Positions 10,958 through 21,806 of a DNA stretch of 64,000 nt are shown here, one piece after another. Both the position numbers and the translations under genes were made by a program. Numbering within the stretch: position 1 is the first letter of the stretch; every line of letters starts with the position of its first letter. This DNA is from Chytridium lagenaria (lineage: Eukaryota > Chytridiomycota > Chytridiomycetes > Chytridiales > Chytridiaceae): contig JAHLKC010000003.1 in NCBI GenBank assembly GCA_025449115.1, positions 124,001 to 188,000 on the forward strand. The letters run 5' to 3'. Under the pieces are notes generated by a model. It saw only the letters and a program-made list of their open reading frames with translations, made no database searches and was not told the DNA's origin.

Positions 10958-12758
10958 ATGTCCCAAATTACCTTTCCTAAAGCCGTCAACGACGCCTACC
11001 TCGAAGTCCTCGCCGAGTCCAACTCCACTAACTGGGTTCTTTTCGGATACGACAAGAACTCGAATGATCTCAAAGTGGTCGGATCAGGAGGTTGACTACC
11101 CTTTCGACCACCTGTTTACTAAACATCATCCTTAGACGGTGGTCTGGAGGAACTTGCAGAAGAGTGGGATGACGCCAAGATCCAGTATGCGTTTTGCAGA
11201 GTCGTGGAACCTATATCAAAGCTTCCAAAATATGTGCTGATGTCTTGGGTATATTTCGATAATTCAATTTAGGCGTTAACATGTTGCAGTGTGGAGAAGG
11301 TGTGCCTGTTTCAAGAAAGGGATTGGTTAACTCTCATCTGAATGACGCGGCACGGTACTTTAAGGTTAGCTTTCGTAGTCCTTCGTACGTCTGATGTTTG
11401 GAAGGGCTTTCACGTTCAAATTAATGCTCGCGATGAATCAGATATCTCACCGGATGTGGTATTGAAAAAGTTCAAGCGAGTTCTGGGGCAAAGTATGGGA
11501 TCCACCAAGAAAAAGCATCAAAACGTATACGAATCTGTGGCTCCAGTGGTTAGTTCTTATTGTGCGTTTTACCTTAACGATGCTTCAGGGATCAGTGTAC
11601 CAACCTGTCCGCACGAACCCGAAATCTCTCAACGAGACCAACAATGTCGAGGCATATGCCCCTGCGGCGCCTTCTGCTGCTGCCTCGACACCGGCGTACC
11701 GGAACCCTGCTGCGGAGATCGAGCAGCTTCGACGGGCGGACGAGGAGCGGCTGAGGAGGGAAAGCGCTACGACCAGTGGGCGTGAGAGTGAGACAAGGAG
11801 ACAGCAAGAACGAGCGGAGCAGGAGGAGAGGGAAAGGGAGAGAGAGAGGGAGAGAGAGCAGAGAGAGGCTGAAGCGAGAAGGGCGAGGGAGTCTGAGACT
11901 AGGGCTAGGGAGTCAGAGGCTAGGGCAAGGGAGATTCAGGAGAGGGATAGGAGGGAGCGTGAGGAAAGGGACAGGAGAGATGCCGAAGAGAGGGAGATGG
12001 AGAGAGAACGTCAACGGGAGGAAGAGAGGCGAAGCGAGCAAGGTAGGATATTACAATGTCTTTCTCGCTAAGGTACTATTGTTCCATACTTACACCTGTT
12101 TCCTGAAATCCAGAGCGCGCTACGTCGAAATCTGTAACGCCTGCACCACCACCTCCGCCCTCTGTGTCAACTAGTGGACAACTTACAGCTGTCGCTTTGT
12201 ACGCTTACGAAGCTCAGGAGGAGAACGAGATTGATTTTGATGAAAATGAGATCATTACTGGCATTGAAAAGCTGGATGAAGGGTGGTGGCAAGGCGTCAA
12301 TGCAAAAGGACGCATGGGTCTGTTTCCGGCCAACTATGTGCAGCTGACTGAAGACGAGGTGAAGGAATATATACTCTCCGTTTTGTTGTTCAAAATATGA
12401 GGCTAACTTTACTGCTAGGCTCCTGCTGCGCTTGCTGCACCTGTCGACGTACTTCCAGTGGAGGAAGCTGGAGGTGATTACCGTGAAGCTATCGCGTTGG
12501 TATGTACACTAAACTCGTACACCTTCAATGACTTATCATTGTTGTAGTATGATTACGAAGCGGCGGAGGAGAATGAAGTGTCTTTTGCGGCGGGCGATAA
12601 AATCACGCACATAGTATTTGTTAGCGAGGAGTGGTGGCAAGGAAAGGTGAACGGAGCTGAGGGATTATGTAAGAAACACAATTCATCTACTACGAATGAT
12701 TTAACTTTTTTTATGTAATTTTGTAGTCCCCGGAAACTACGTGGAACTCTCAAACTAG
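10958..12758 (+). CDS. ABP1: Actin-binding protein ABP1/drebrin-like
   Basis: The product links cortical actin patches to endocytosis by binding F-actin and recruiting partners through SH3 domains. From ATG 10958 ([18 protein letters not shown]), five short exons form an ADF-homology domain, including [32 protein letters not shown] and [20 protein letters not shown] roughly 110-residue Arg/Glu-rich charged helix follows (11740-12050). Then come two SH3 domains: [31 protein letters not shown] and [30 protein letters not shown]. The stop is TAG 12756-12758. Introns are 40-60 nt with clean GT-AG ends. Drebrin-like proteins usually have one SH3, and two in tandem is a variant seen in fungal ABP1 proteins. 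No frame break is needed. The first intron begins inside the ADF-H domain at 11090. Confidence 0.92.
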
Positions 12759-12859
12759 TGTCAGGGATGTTACGGTCAAGAGAAGAACCTCAGGCTAATG
12801 TATGATGTAGTGCGGAATGCTAAAAACATTCAAAGTATATAAACGCGTGTGTCATATCA

Positions 12860-14050
12860 TCAAAGAGCGGATGGAATACCCTTTTGATATGCGCTCAATC
12901 TGAGCACATTTCTGATCAACATGGCCACCGTCACCTTTCCAACGGATGGCACGTAGATGGACGCTTTCTCCTTAATGTCGTCCGAAAAGTTCTTTGCTGT
13001 TGAAAAGTTGATCGCAATAACTCCCTCCTTCAATTTTGTTGTGTCAACCTTGTACTTTGAGCTTGGCACTCCCGTGATGACCACATCTGACACCCGAAGA
13101 GCTTCGTCAAGAGTTTTAGGCGTTTCGATAGCCTCGTGTTTTTTCAACTTGAGACCGGCGCCACGGTGGAATTCAAGCATGCCAAATTCATCTGCAGAGT
13201 AGACGAGAGCACCATCGTTTGCGAGGAGAGCGGCAAGAGGACGTCCAACAACTTCACTGCGATTAATGACAGTAATTGTACGTCCATGAAGACGGTTTCC
13301 TTCCACCAGGACTTTGTTGTAGACACCAATGTATTCCAGGATCTGAAAAGAGTGTCAGCCCAGAGAGATCTTTGACGTGTCTGATTTTTTTACCTTGATA
13401 ACGGCGAGGGGTGTGCAAGGGATGATGCATTTCTGCTTGTTTTCCTTGTCGAGATAGCGGACGTTATGGTACATGCTGTAGCGATAGGTATGGCATAGTC
13501 CCTGTTCCAGTTTGAGAACTCATCAGGAATACTCAATATTGTACCTCAACGTCCTTTTGTACGCTGATACTGTTCTGAAGATATTGGTCCTTTCAAATCC
13601 CGTTAGCTGCAACATAATTTACTAATAGGTACCTGAGCATCTCCGAAGACAGGGTAGTAGATCATGATGCCGTTGACAGCCTCATCCTGGTTGGCTTCGA
13701 CGAGTTTGTCCTCAAGATCAATCCTGGTGCACTGGACGAAGCTCGAACCGAATGCCACACTCTTCACAGGTCTTCCCAGTCCATTCAGCATACTTCTTCG
13801 CTATATGTATCAATTAGGACAATACGTTCGGTATGATGAACTGTGAATCGCACGAACCAGCAGGGTCGTCGTTCGCGAGGAAGGAAGCGAGGAGGGGCGG
13901 AGTCTCCATGGCATCTATGGCCCTCTTCAGATCATTGCTTCGAAAGAAACAAGATTCAAAGTTAAAATCCGTCTCGCACCATATCAGTAAGAGACGTGCT
14001 TACACAAATGGAACCGCGACCTCGCTTGCCAGCACCGTTTTGCAGACCAT
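12860..14050 (-). CDS. MTD1: NAD-dependent methylenetetrahydrofolate dehydrogenase
   Basis: This cytosolic enzyme oxidises 5,10-methylene-THF to methenyl-THF with NAD+ in one-carbon metabolism. The ATG is at 14050 (MVCKTVLASEVAVPF). Following exons give AIDAMETPPLLASFLANDDPA, a segment reading DEAVNGIMIYYPVFGDAQ, the PCTPLA region near 13410, and the large last exon with GRTITVINRSEVVGRPLAALL, VVITGVPSSKYKVD, INFSTAKNFSDDIKEKAS and a C-terminal VGKVTVAMLIRN. These are hallmarks of the monofunctional fungal MTD1 rather than the trifunctional C1-THF synthase. Length and order match the yeast enzyme. The start lies 99 bp from the divergent MTR4 start. Confidence 0.92.
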
Positions 14051-14149
14051 CGTATCAGTAATAGTATTGTTCAAGACAATCTCGCAAAGACTCAAAGAAT
14101 TGAAAAAAAAAAAAAAAGAATTCGACAAAAGGACTACAACTTAAAAATC
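14051..14149. promoter_or_regulatory. Shared divergent promoter, MTD1/MTR4
   Basis: Only 99 bases separate the ATGs of two conserved divergent genes. The spacer contains an uninterrupted A-run of about 15 bases near 14103-14117, a typical nucleosome-disfavouring poly(dA:dT) element. Bidirectional promoter function is inferred from the geometry. Confidence 0.55.
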
Positions 14150-17100
14150 ATGTTCAACGGCAAGACGGACGCTCTCTTTGCGGCCTTTGGGGACGATGAG
14201 GACGATGTCGATATGCCCGTCGTAACGATGCGCTCTTCAAAGGCAAGACTACCGATAAGAGACCAAGGGATGAGACTGACGCAAGGTGAAACTCCCAATG
14301 GGACTCAAACCAAAAAGGTGAAGGAAGAAAGCGCGGAAAAGATGGAGGTGGACAACAAGACATTGCTGTCAAAAGGCCTTCAGGTCAGAGTCAGTGATGA
14401 ATCCGTTCAGGGCGTGGAGAAGCAGTACACCGTGCTGGCTGAGAGTCTTGGAGATGCGCCAAAGCCTAAGGCCATTGACAATGGGAATGGGACTGTGGCT
14501 CCGCCTGGACAGCTCGTAGTTGCTGGTGATAAAGTTCAGCTGGCGATCCGGCATCAGGTACGGATTCTTACTTTGCCGAGGTGCTTATTTTCATGCATGC
14601 ATGGTTGAATGAGTTTGTACTTAATCTATTATTCAGGTCCGACATCAAGTCGCTCTCCCTCCGGACTACCCTTACATCCCCATTTCCGAGCACCAACCCC
14701 CAGCAGTTCCGGCACGCACATATCCTTTCACATTGGATCCTTTCCAAGCAACCGCCATTGCCGCGATCGAACGAATGGAATCAGTACTCGTGTCTGCACA
14801 CACAAGTGCTGGTAAAACCGTGGTGGCCGAGTATGCCATCGCGCAAAGTCTTCGGGAGAAGCAAAGAGTGATATACACTAGTCCTATTAAGGTTAGATAA
14901 TCAATAGGGTGTTAGATGCTAAATCTGTGCAGGCGCTGTCAAATCAAAAGTACCGAGAGCTTCAGCAAGATTTTGGAGATGTCGGATTGATGACGGGAGA
15001 TATCACGATTAATCCTAACGCGAGTTGTTTAGTCATGACAACTGAGATTCTGCGGTCTATGCTGTACCGTGGTAGCGAGACAATGAGAGAAGTTGCCTGG
15101 GTAATCTATGATGAAATTCACTACATGCGCGACAAAGGTAATTGCATAACCAAAGTTATCTCTGTGAGCTAATTTTTTTTTTAGCTCGTGGTGTTGTTTG
15201 GGAGGAAACGCTTATTATGCTTCCTGACAAGGTGCACTATGTCTTTTTGTCGGCTACGATTCCGAATGCTATGCAATTTGCCCAATGGATTTGCAATATT
15301 CATAATCAGGCGTGTCATGTTGTCTACACGGATTATCGTCCTACACCACTTCAACATTATTTGTTTCCGGAAAATGCAGACGGGATTCATTTGGTTGTTG
15401 ATGAGAAGGGAGTGTTCAGAGAAGACAACTTTCAGAGGGCAGTGGGAAGCCTTTCATCATCAGATGCTCAAAACGGAGCCAAGGGCGGAAAGTGGAAGAA
15501 AAATAAAGATAGCCAGGCAAAAGGTGCGTCGACCACGTTATTGCTTTAACTGACACTATTGCAATAGGAACAACTGATTTATTCAAGATCATCCGCATGA
15601 TTATGACGAAAAACTACCATCCGGTTATTGTTTTTGCGTTTTCAAAACGTGAATGCGAGGGAAACGCTCTTCAGCTGTCGAAGCTTGACTTTAACGATGA
15701 TAACGAGCGGGTGATGATTACGAACATCATGAACAATGCTCTTCAGTGCCTTGGCGAGGATGACCGCAACTTGCCTCAGATCGACCATATTCAGCCTCTT
15801 TTGAAGCGTGGCATTGGAATCCATCACTCTGGATTACTTCCGATTCTAAAGGAGGTTATCGAGATCCTGTTTCAAGAGGGATTGATTAAGGTTCTCTTCG
15901 CCACCGAGACTTTCTCTATCGGTTTAAATATGCCGGCGAAGACTGTTGTGTTCACCAATGTTCAAAAGTTTGATGGAAAGATTCAGAGGTATCTTTCTGG
16001 AGGAGAGTACATTCAGATGAGTGGACGTGCTGGACGGCGTGGTTTGGATGACCGTGGAATCGTTATTTTGATGGTGAATGAGAAAATTGAGCCTGCAGTC
16101 GCAACAAGCATGTTAAAAGGCGAAAGTGATCGATTGGACTCGGCATTCCATTTGACATATAACATGATATTGAACTTGCTTCGGATTGAGGGAATTAGTG
16201 CGGAATTTATTTTGGAGCGAAGTTTCTTCCAGTATCAGAGTCTGACAAAACTTCCAGCCATGCAACAAGGTAATGTTTGGTAAATATAATCTATATCTGA
16301 TTTTCTCTTTCCAGACATGGAAATACTTCAGCAGAGGCTGGATAACTTTATGATTGAAGAGGAGTCTGCCATTGAAGATTACTACAATATTCGCCTTCAG
16401 CTTGATTCGTACAAGCAGGATATGCGCGACGTCATCAACCATGAAGCCTTTACTATCCCGTTTTTGCAAGCAGGCCGTCTTGTCAGAATATGCTTGAAGT
16501 CTGCAGCCAATCCTGAAAACGACGGAGTTCCCGAAGAGCCCCTGAACTTTGGATGGGGTGTGATTGTGAACTTCCAAAAGCGAATTCCGCAGCTAAAGGG
16601 TACTGATCTGGCAGAGGCTGTCGAGGCGCCAAAGTACATTGCAGACGTGCTTCTTCATTGTGCACCAGGGACTGCCCAAGGAGCAAAAGAGCCTAAACCA
16701 TGCCCTTCTGACGTGGCTGTTGGGGAGATGGTTATTGTTCCTTGCGCGTTAAGCGCGTTTGATGGCATGAGCTCCGTAAGGGTGTTTGTTCCTAAGGATC
16801 TTAAGGCGGCCGAAAGCAGGAACCAAGATGAGAAGACAATTAAGGAAGTGGAGAAGAGGTTCCCGATGGAATCCCAATTCTGGACCCGATTGAGGACATG
16901 GGAATCACAGATGAGGCATTCCGAAAGCTCTTGAAGGTCCGTTGTTGTTTACTATTTTTTAAATCAAATCTAACGACGAACGCTTTCATTATCATTATTT
17001 TTATAGAAAATGGAATTCTCGAAAAGAGACTTGCGGAGAACCCTCTTACGAACTCACCACACCTGGCTGATATTTACGAACAATACTCGTTAAAAGTACA

Positions 17101-17917
17101 GACAATGCAGAAGCTGAGGAGCATAAAGAACAAGATTAGGGATACTGAAAGCGTTATCCAGCTTGAGGACCTCAAGTGCAGGAGACGTGTATTGAGGAGG
17201 CTGGGTTTCTTAAGCCCATCTGATATTATCGAGGTGAAGGGCCGTGTCGCGTGTGAAGTCAGCGTCGGAGATGAGCTGATATTGACGGAGATGATGTTTA
17301 ACGGTGATTTCGGTGACTTGACGGTGGAGCAATGTTGTGCTATTCTCAGCTGCTTTTGCACTTCAGAGAAGGTTCAATCCTTTTTTGCCATTGCTAACCC
17401 ATTTCTGTGCAGTCTAAGGAGACGGGTAGAAGCATGCGCGACGAACTTGCCAAGCCCTTTAAGAAGCTTAAGGAAGCTGCACAGCGGATTGCCAAAGTGT
17501 CTGTAGAGTGCAAGCTCCCTCTTGACGAGCTTGAGTACGTCGAGTCGTTCAGACCAGAGCTGATGGAGGTTGTGTTCGAATGGTGCAAGGGTGCCAAGTT
17601 TGCAGCTATTTGCAAGCTGACAGACATGTTTGAGGGGAGTATAATTAGAAGTTTCCGCATGTTGGAAGAGTTGTTGAGGCAGATGGTGAGTGCTGCCAAA
17701 AGCATTGGAAATACAGAGCTTGAGGCCAAGTTCTCTGAGGGTATGTTAAGCCTTTACTTTATGTATATATTTAACACACTTTTGTTTAATAGGTATCGTG
17801 AAGATTAAGAGAGATATTATCTTTGCATCTAGTTTGTAAGTGTTTCACTTCTCTTTCACTTTCTACCATCGCGTGTTGCATCATGCTAACACCGTTTTTT
17901 CTTAAAGGTACTTATAA
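14150..17917 (+). CDS. MTR4: Nuclear exosome RNA helicase MTR4 (Ski2-like)
   Basis: This ATP-dependent 3'-5' RNA helicase feeds substrates to the nuclear exosome and acts in TRAMP and rRNA processing. After a disordered N-terminus come the entry motif [10 protein letters not shown], Walker [36 protein letters not shown], the DEIH box, SATIPN, HSGLLP and [15 protein letters not shown]. Then follow the arch with its KOW region ([11 protein letters not shown]) and the ratchet/C-terminal helical domain ([19 protein letters not shown], then ELMFNGDF-type). The end is a short last exon giving SLYL and TAA at 17915-17917, the usual MTR4 ending. About nine introns are visible. One base is missing at about 16864, where KRFP must continue as [13 protein letters not shown]. 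Otherwise the ORF is complete and full length. Confidence 0.95.
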
Positions 17918-18270
17918 GAAGACTTTTTACAACATCCTACTCCTGTCCACCCTTTTTTCCAGCTGGTCACCTTTTGTTGTATAATCTCAGTAAATATTTA
18001 AGTTGGCCTTCCTCTCTTGGAAGCATTTCTGTTGTGTTGTTTGTTTGAGAGCACTCTTCGGACAGAGAGAGCCAGAGTTGAGAGAAATTTTTTTTGGTTC
18101 AGCAAGAATTCATTGAGAACATCTGGAGTAATCTCGGACATGAGCGGAGTCTTGAAGGAAAGCGACCGCCAGACTGCGGGCATCAACAGAGGGAGCCAGC
18201 AAGAGCCTCCATACTATCTTCTACCCGCCTTTGTGCCTGAGAAGGCAACGGTCTGTACCTTGTAGTGGCC
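17918..18270. other. Intergenic region between MTR4 and the HeH gene
   Basis: This 353-base spacer between two genes on the same strand holds the MTR4 3' UTR and the next promoter. An 82-codon frame (18017-18265) has no family resemblance and is left out. Confidence 0.55.
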
Positions 18271-21174
18271 ATGGGTGATGTTGACATTTCTTTCCAGGTA
18301 AACCAACTGAAGTCCATTCTGGCGGAACGCAATGTGCCGGTAAACTTTAACAGCCGTGCGTTGAAGGACGAGTAAGAGATACTACCGTTATTTGGAATCT
18401 AATCTTATCCATTTGGTTTTTCGAATGGATAGCTATGTTCGTCTTTGTAAGTATCCTCTCTTCAAACACTCTTGGCTTATTTCGACGCGTCTCTCGGACG
18501 ACTAACTACTTACCATAAAGTCAAACAGACAGTCGGGAGTAATGCAAGAGAGTTGCTTGTGACTCTGGCAAACATTAAGCCAAGCGGTGAGGGCATCATC
18601 TCAGTGCACACCTCCCCCATCAGCGCCACCATGGATGCGGCAGTTGAGGAGACCGACAAAGAAAATGCAGCTTTTGCGATGCCAAAGATGTCTAAGAACT
18701 TTGGAAGCCTCAGCGTGAAGAGCTTGGCCGTTGCAGCGGAGGGTCAGGGCATGCATGCCCTCGGGACAAGGTATTCTCTTGCTGATGGATTTAGCACTAA
18801 CTTTGGATTAGCGAAGAGACCGAGAGACTGAAAGCTGTTGTTCGTGAGGGCACTGTCAAGAACCGGGCCTCCATGCTTCGAAGTCAATCATCTGCCCTTT
18901 CTTCAAAGGAACTTACACCTTCCATCACAGCTTTGAAACGCCGCGGTGTTGTCGAGGAAAGCCATGTTGAGGCTGTTGTGAAGCAATACAATGTCCCCGA
19001 ATCTAGAAGTATGATCAGGCCACCGACCAACCTTGCTTCTATTTTTGAGGATGTCTCAAGCAATGCTGCTTTGGTGAGCTCCAGTACTTCCTCCACGGTC
19101 AATAACCTTCACTTAGAAGCGTGCCAGGTCTGCTAACGAAGACTTAGATGGAGGCATTAAAAAAGCTGCAGCTGGCTTCCCATCAGGCTCGCAGAAGCCT
19201 TCGAAAATTTATCGACCGAACTTTGGTCGTGGCGACGTTTCCCCACCTACCCAAGACCAAAAGCGTCCAGACTTTGTCGTTCCACGGAGCTCTCCTCCTC
19301 TTGTCACATCCACTGGACTTACGATGCCTTCAGCATTTATCGACAGGGGGTAACAATAAAAGAACCACTCCCAGCCCCACAAGCAAAGCCCTTAAAAAGT
19401 CTCCAGGGATGAAGTCGGGTGCTCGCCGGGTACCAGTTAAAGGAGGACTTATTAGTCCACCAAAGGAGGATATTGTCAAGACCACTCAGCCTGTTCCAGT
19501 GTCTTTCGTGATGCAGCAACCCGCCCGAGACCCTTCTGACGATATCTTTGGCGACGCCATGGTTCCTTCTGTGGATATTGGATCAATGTCATTTACCAAA
19601 GCAGCGGAGAATGCTGACTTTAGCTTCACTATCCCGGATTCGCCGGAAGAGTTGCAGGAGATATTCAAGGCTCCCGAGCCATTGGCCACTCGCGTTTCGG
19701 ACTCTCTTGCCTTTGAGTCTTTGAACCCCTCCCGACGTCGCTCCTTGGTCCCACCGTCTCCTTTTGGAGAGCCTTTGTTTGACGATGACAAATCTGATTC
19801 CATCGCGACCGACGAAATTCCCAATGTTTTCTTTGGACGCACCCGCACAGCGGCATCAACACCTATTGTAGACGATGTCAAGTCGAACTCCTCTCCGGAA
19901 TCCCTCAACTCACCACTCAAGATGTATTCTGCTAAAACGCCGAGGGTAGATCGCAAGGACTCTCCAAAACCAATGGGATCCCCGCTTCTCACCAGGACGC
20001 TTAGACAGCAGCTTGAGATTACTTTGTTGAAGGACATGAGGTCTCCGTCGAAATCTGGATTATCCAGTCTTTCCTGGCTCGCAAATGTCACGCCAATGAA
20101 GATTAAAGAACTTTTGCGCAGGAAGAGTTCTGTGAAGACATCACCGACAAAGGGCCGACTTTTTAAAGAGGAGGACGCCCATTCAGCGCCGCCGAGTCCT
20201 GGAAAAAAAGTTGGCGCGACATGTCGTTGTACCATCAGGTTTGCAGCTCCTGGCCAAAATGGCCCTTCCCATTGCAATGTTCGTCCTGATCGCATCAGGC
20301 CTCTCTTTGGCGTTCTGGTTCTCGCTGACGGTCACTCAATTCAATACTGTGACGCGTCTTCGCCCTCCTCGTCATACTGTATACCCTGTCCGACGCACTT
20401 CAAATGCATGAACGGACACATCTGTATCGTGTGTTGAGGAAACCCATTCCATCCTCTCCCTGCCTATTTTTGGTCCCCTCGGTGTCGTTTCGGGCCTCTC
20501 GGGTAGCTGTGGAGATCAGGGCAAGGATATGTTGTCATCAACCGCATTTGAGGTTTGTTTTAATACCACCTATCCGTGATCTAATTACATCATAAAATAG
20601 GTTTTTGCAGAGACGGTGATTTCAACACTTGCACAGACCATGAACGTAGTTCTTCGTATATCGACATGGCCGTTACTGCTTTTTGGCGACTCATGGTGCC
20701 AGTTATTCAGCAATTGAGTCAATGGGTATGACGAAGCAACATCCACTTTGGCGCTTTCCGGAGCAGTCAGTCTGATGCTATTATAGTCTTGCATACCTTT
20801 TACGGTTCGAAGCAACCCTCTGACAGGCGAATTGAAGAGCTTGGGTCGAGATTATGGCTGAACGTATAGTCACAAGCTTACGTGACATGGACGATGATTT
20901 GGAAAAGAAGCACCTGTACGTGTTGATCAATTGCGGGACTCGTTTTGCCTCTGCATAACCTTCCGTCGTCAAGTGTTCGTGGTTGACATGATGAAGGCGT
21001 TTATATCGGAAGGAATCCCGTGAGGTTGCGAGGGAGCGGTTTGGGGAAGGGTTTGCAGGCTGTCAGAGAGACGGCAGGGTGGAGTTGCAAGAGGGTTTTG
21101 AGACACTGCGATGGTTTGGTCGTGGTGCGATGTGACGAGCGGAAGGACTTGGATGAACAACTTTTGGAATTATA
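18271..21174 (+). CDS. HeH/MAN1-Src1-like inner nuclear membrane protein (candidate)
   Basis: From ATG 18271 the product begins with a helix-extension-helix motif, QLKSILAERNVPVNFNSRA then DDYVRLFKQTVG across two introns. This is the LEM-like HeH fold of Src1/Heh1-type proteins. A long disordered Ser/Pro-rich nucleoplasmic region follows (18600-20200: PNVFFGRTRTAASTP, KTPRVDRKDSPKP), then one membrane helix (MALPIAMFVLIASGLSLAFW, about 20248-20310), then a Cys motif YCIPCPTHFKCMNGHICIVC resembling the start of the MAN1-Src1 C-terminal domain. Frames change at the G-run near 19350, the A-run near 20200, and again after the Cys motif, so the C-terminal half to 21174 (ending LDEQLLEL) is uncertain. 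Proteins of this type tether chromatin to the nuclear envelope and help with pore quality control. The assignment rests on domain order, not overall identity. Confidence 0.55.
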
Positions 21175-21806
21175 AGCTTTACTTTACTCCCTTTTGTATG
21201 TTTTAAACGTCCACAGATTTTTTTCTTTTGCTCTATTTGATGTGCTTTGCCTTTGTCTTTATAGTTTATTGAACGATCTTATTTTTGCTCGGTCTTAAAA
21301 TTGGATTTTGTGTGATAATGCACGAGCTTACACCTTTATCCAAAGGCACATGAATCTGTTTTTGTTAGTGTTATCAGTTCCTGCCGACTTCTGTACCTAA
21401 AAGACAGGAGCCAAAAGGGCTGGCATAGTTAGAGTACCATTTTCTTATTGCCTACTAGGCATAATAGCGATGGAGAAATAGATGAAGTAGTGCGGAACAA
21501 CAATAATTGTAATACAAATCCAATTAAGATTTATGCATGCTCCATAGATCCAAGTCGGGCTTTAATCATTTAATAGATTTACTCGTAGCAAAAACCACAT
21601 ATACATAAAAACAATAGACTAAACAGGTTGCTGGACAATAGTTTAAACAAGGTTAAGATGAATAAAAGTGAGTGTGGGTAACGAAAGAAACATTGTGCGC
21701 AAAGTCAAGGAAAAAAGAGACGAAGGACTGAAAATAAAAGTAGAGAAAGGTGAGTTGGCTTAAAGGGCAATGTACACTTGGGGGTTGGAGACATTAATAA
21801 AAGGCT
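21175..21806. other. Convergent intergenic region
   Basis: AT-rich spacer of about 630 bases between the 3' ends of the HeH gene and ATG22. I see no open frame with conserved content, no tRNA and no tandem repeat. Confidence 0.55.

Noticed and set aside
11740..12050. Purine-rich microsatellite
   Set aside because: It encodes the Arg/Glu-rich helix of ABP1 in one frame between its ADF-H and SH3 domains.
19486..20295. 269-codon minus-strand open frame
   Set aside because: It is antisense to the disordered part of the HeH gene. Its composition mirrors the Ser/Pro codons of the plus strand and it has no family resemblance.
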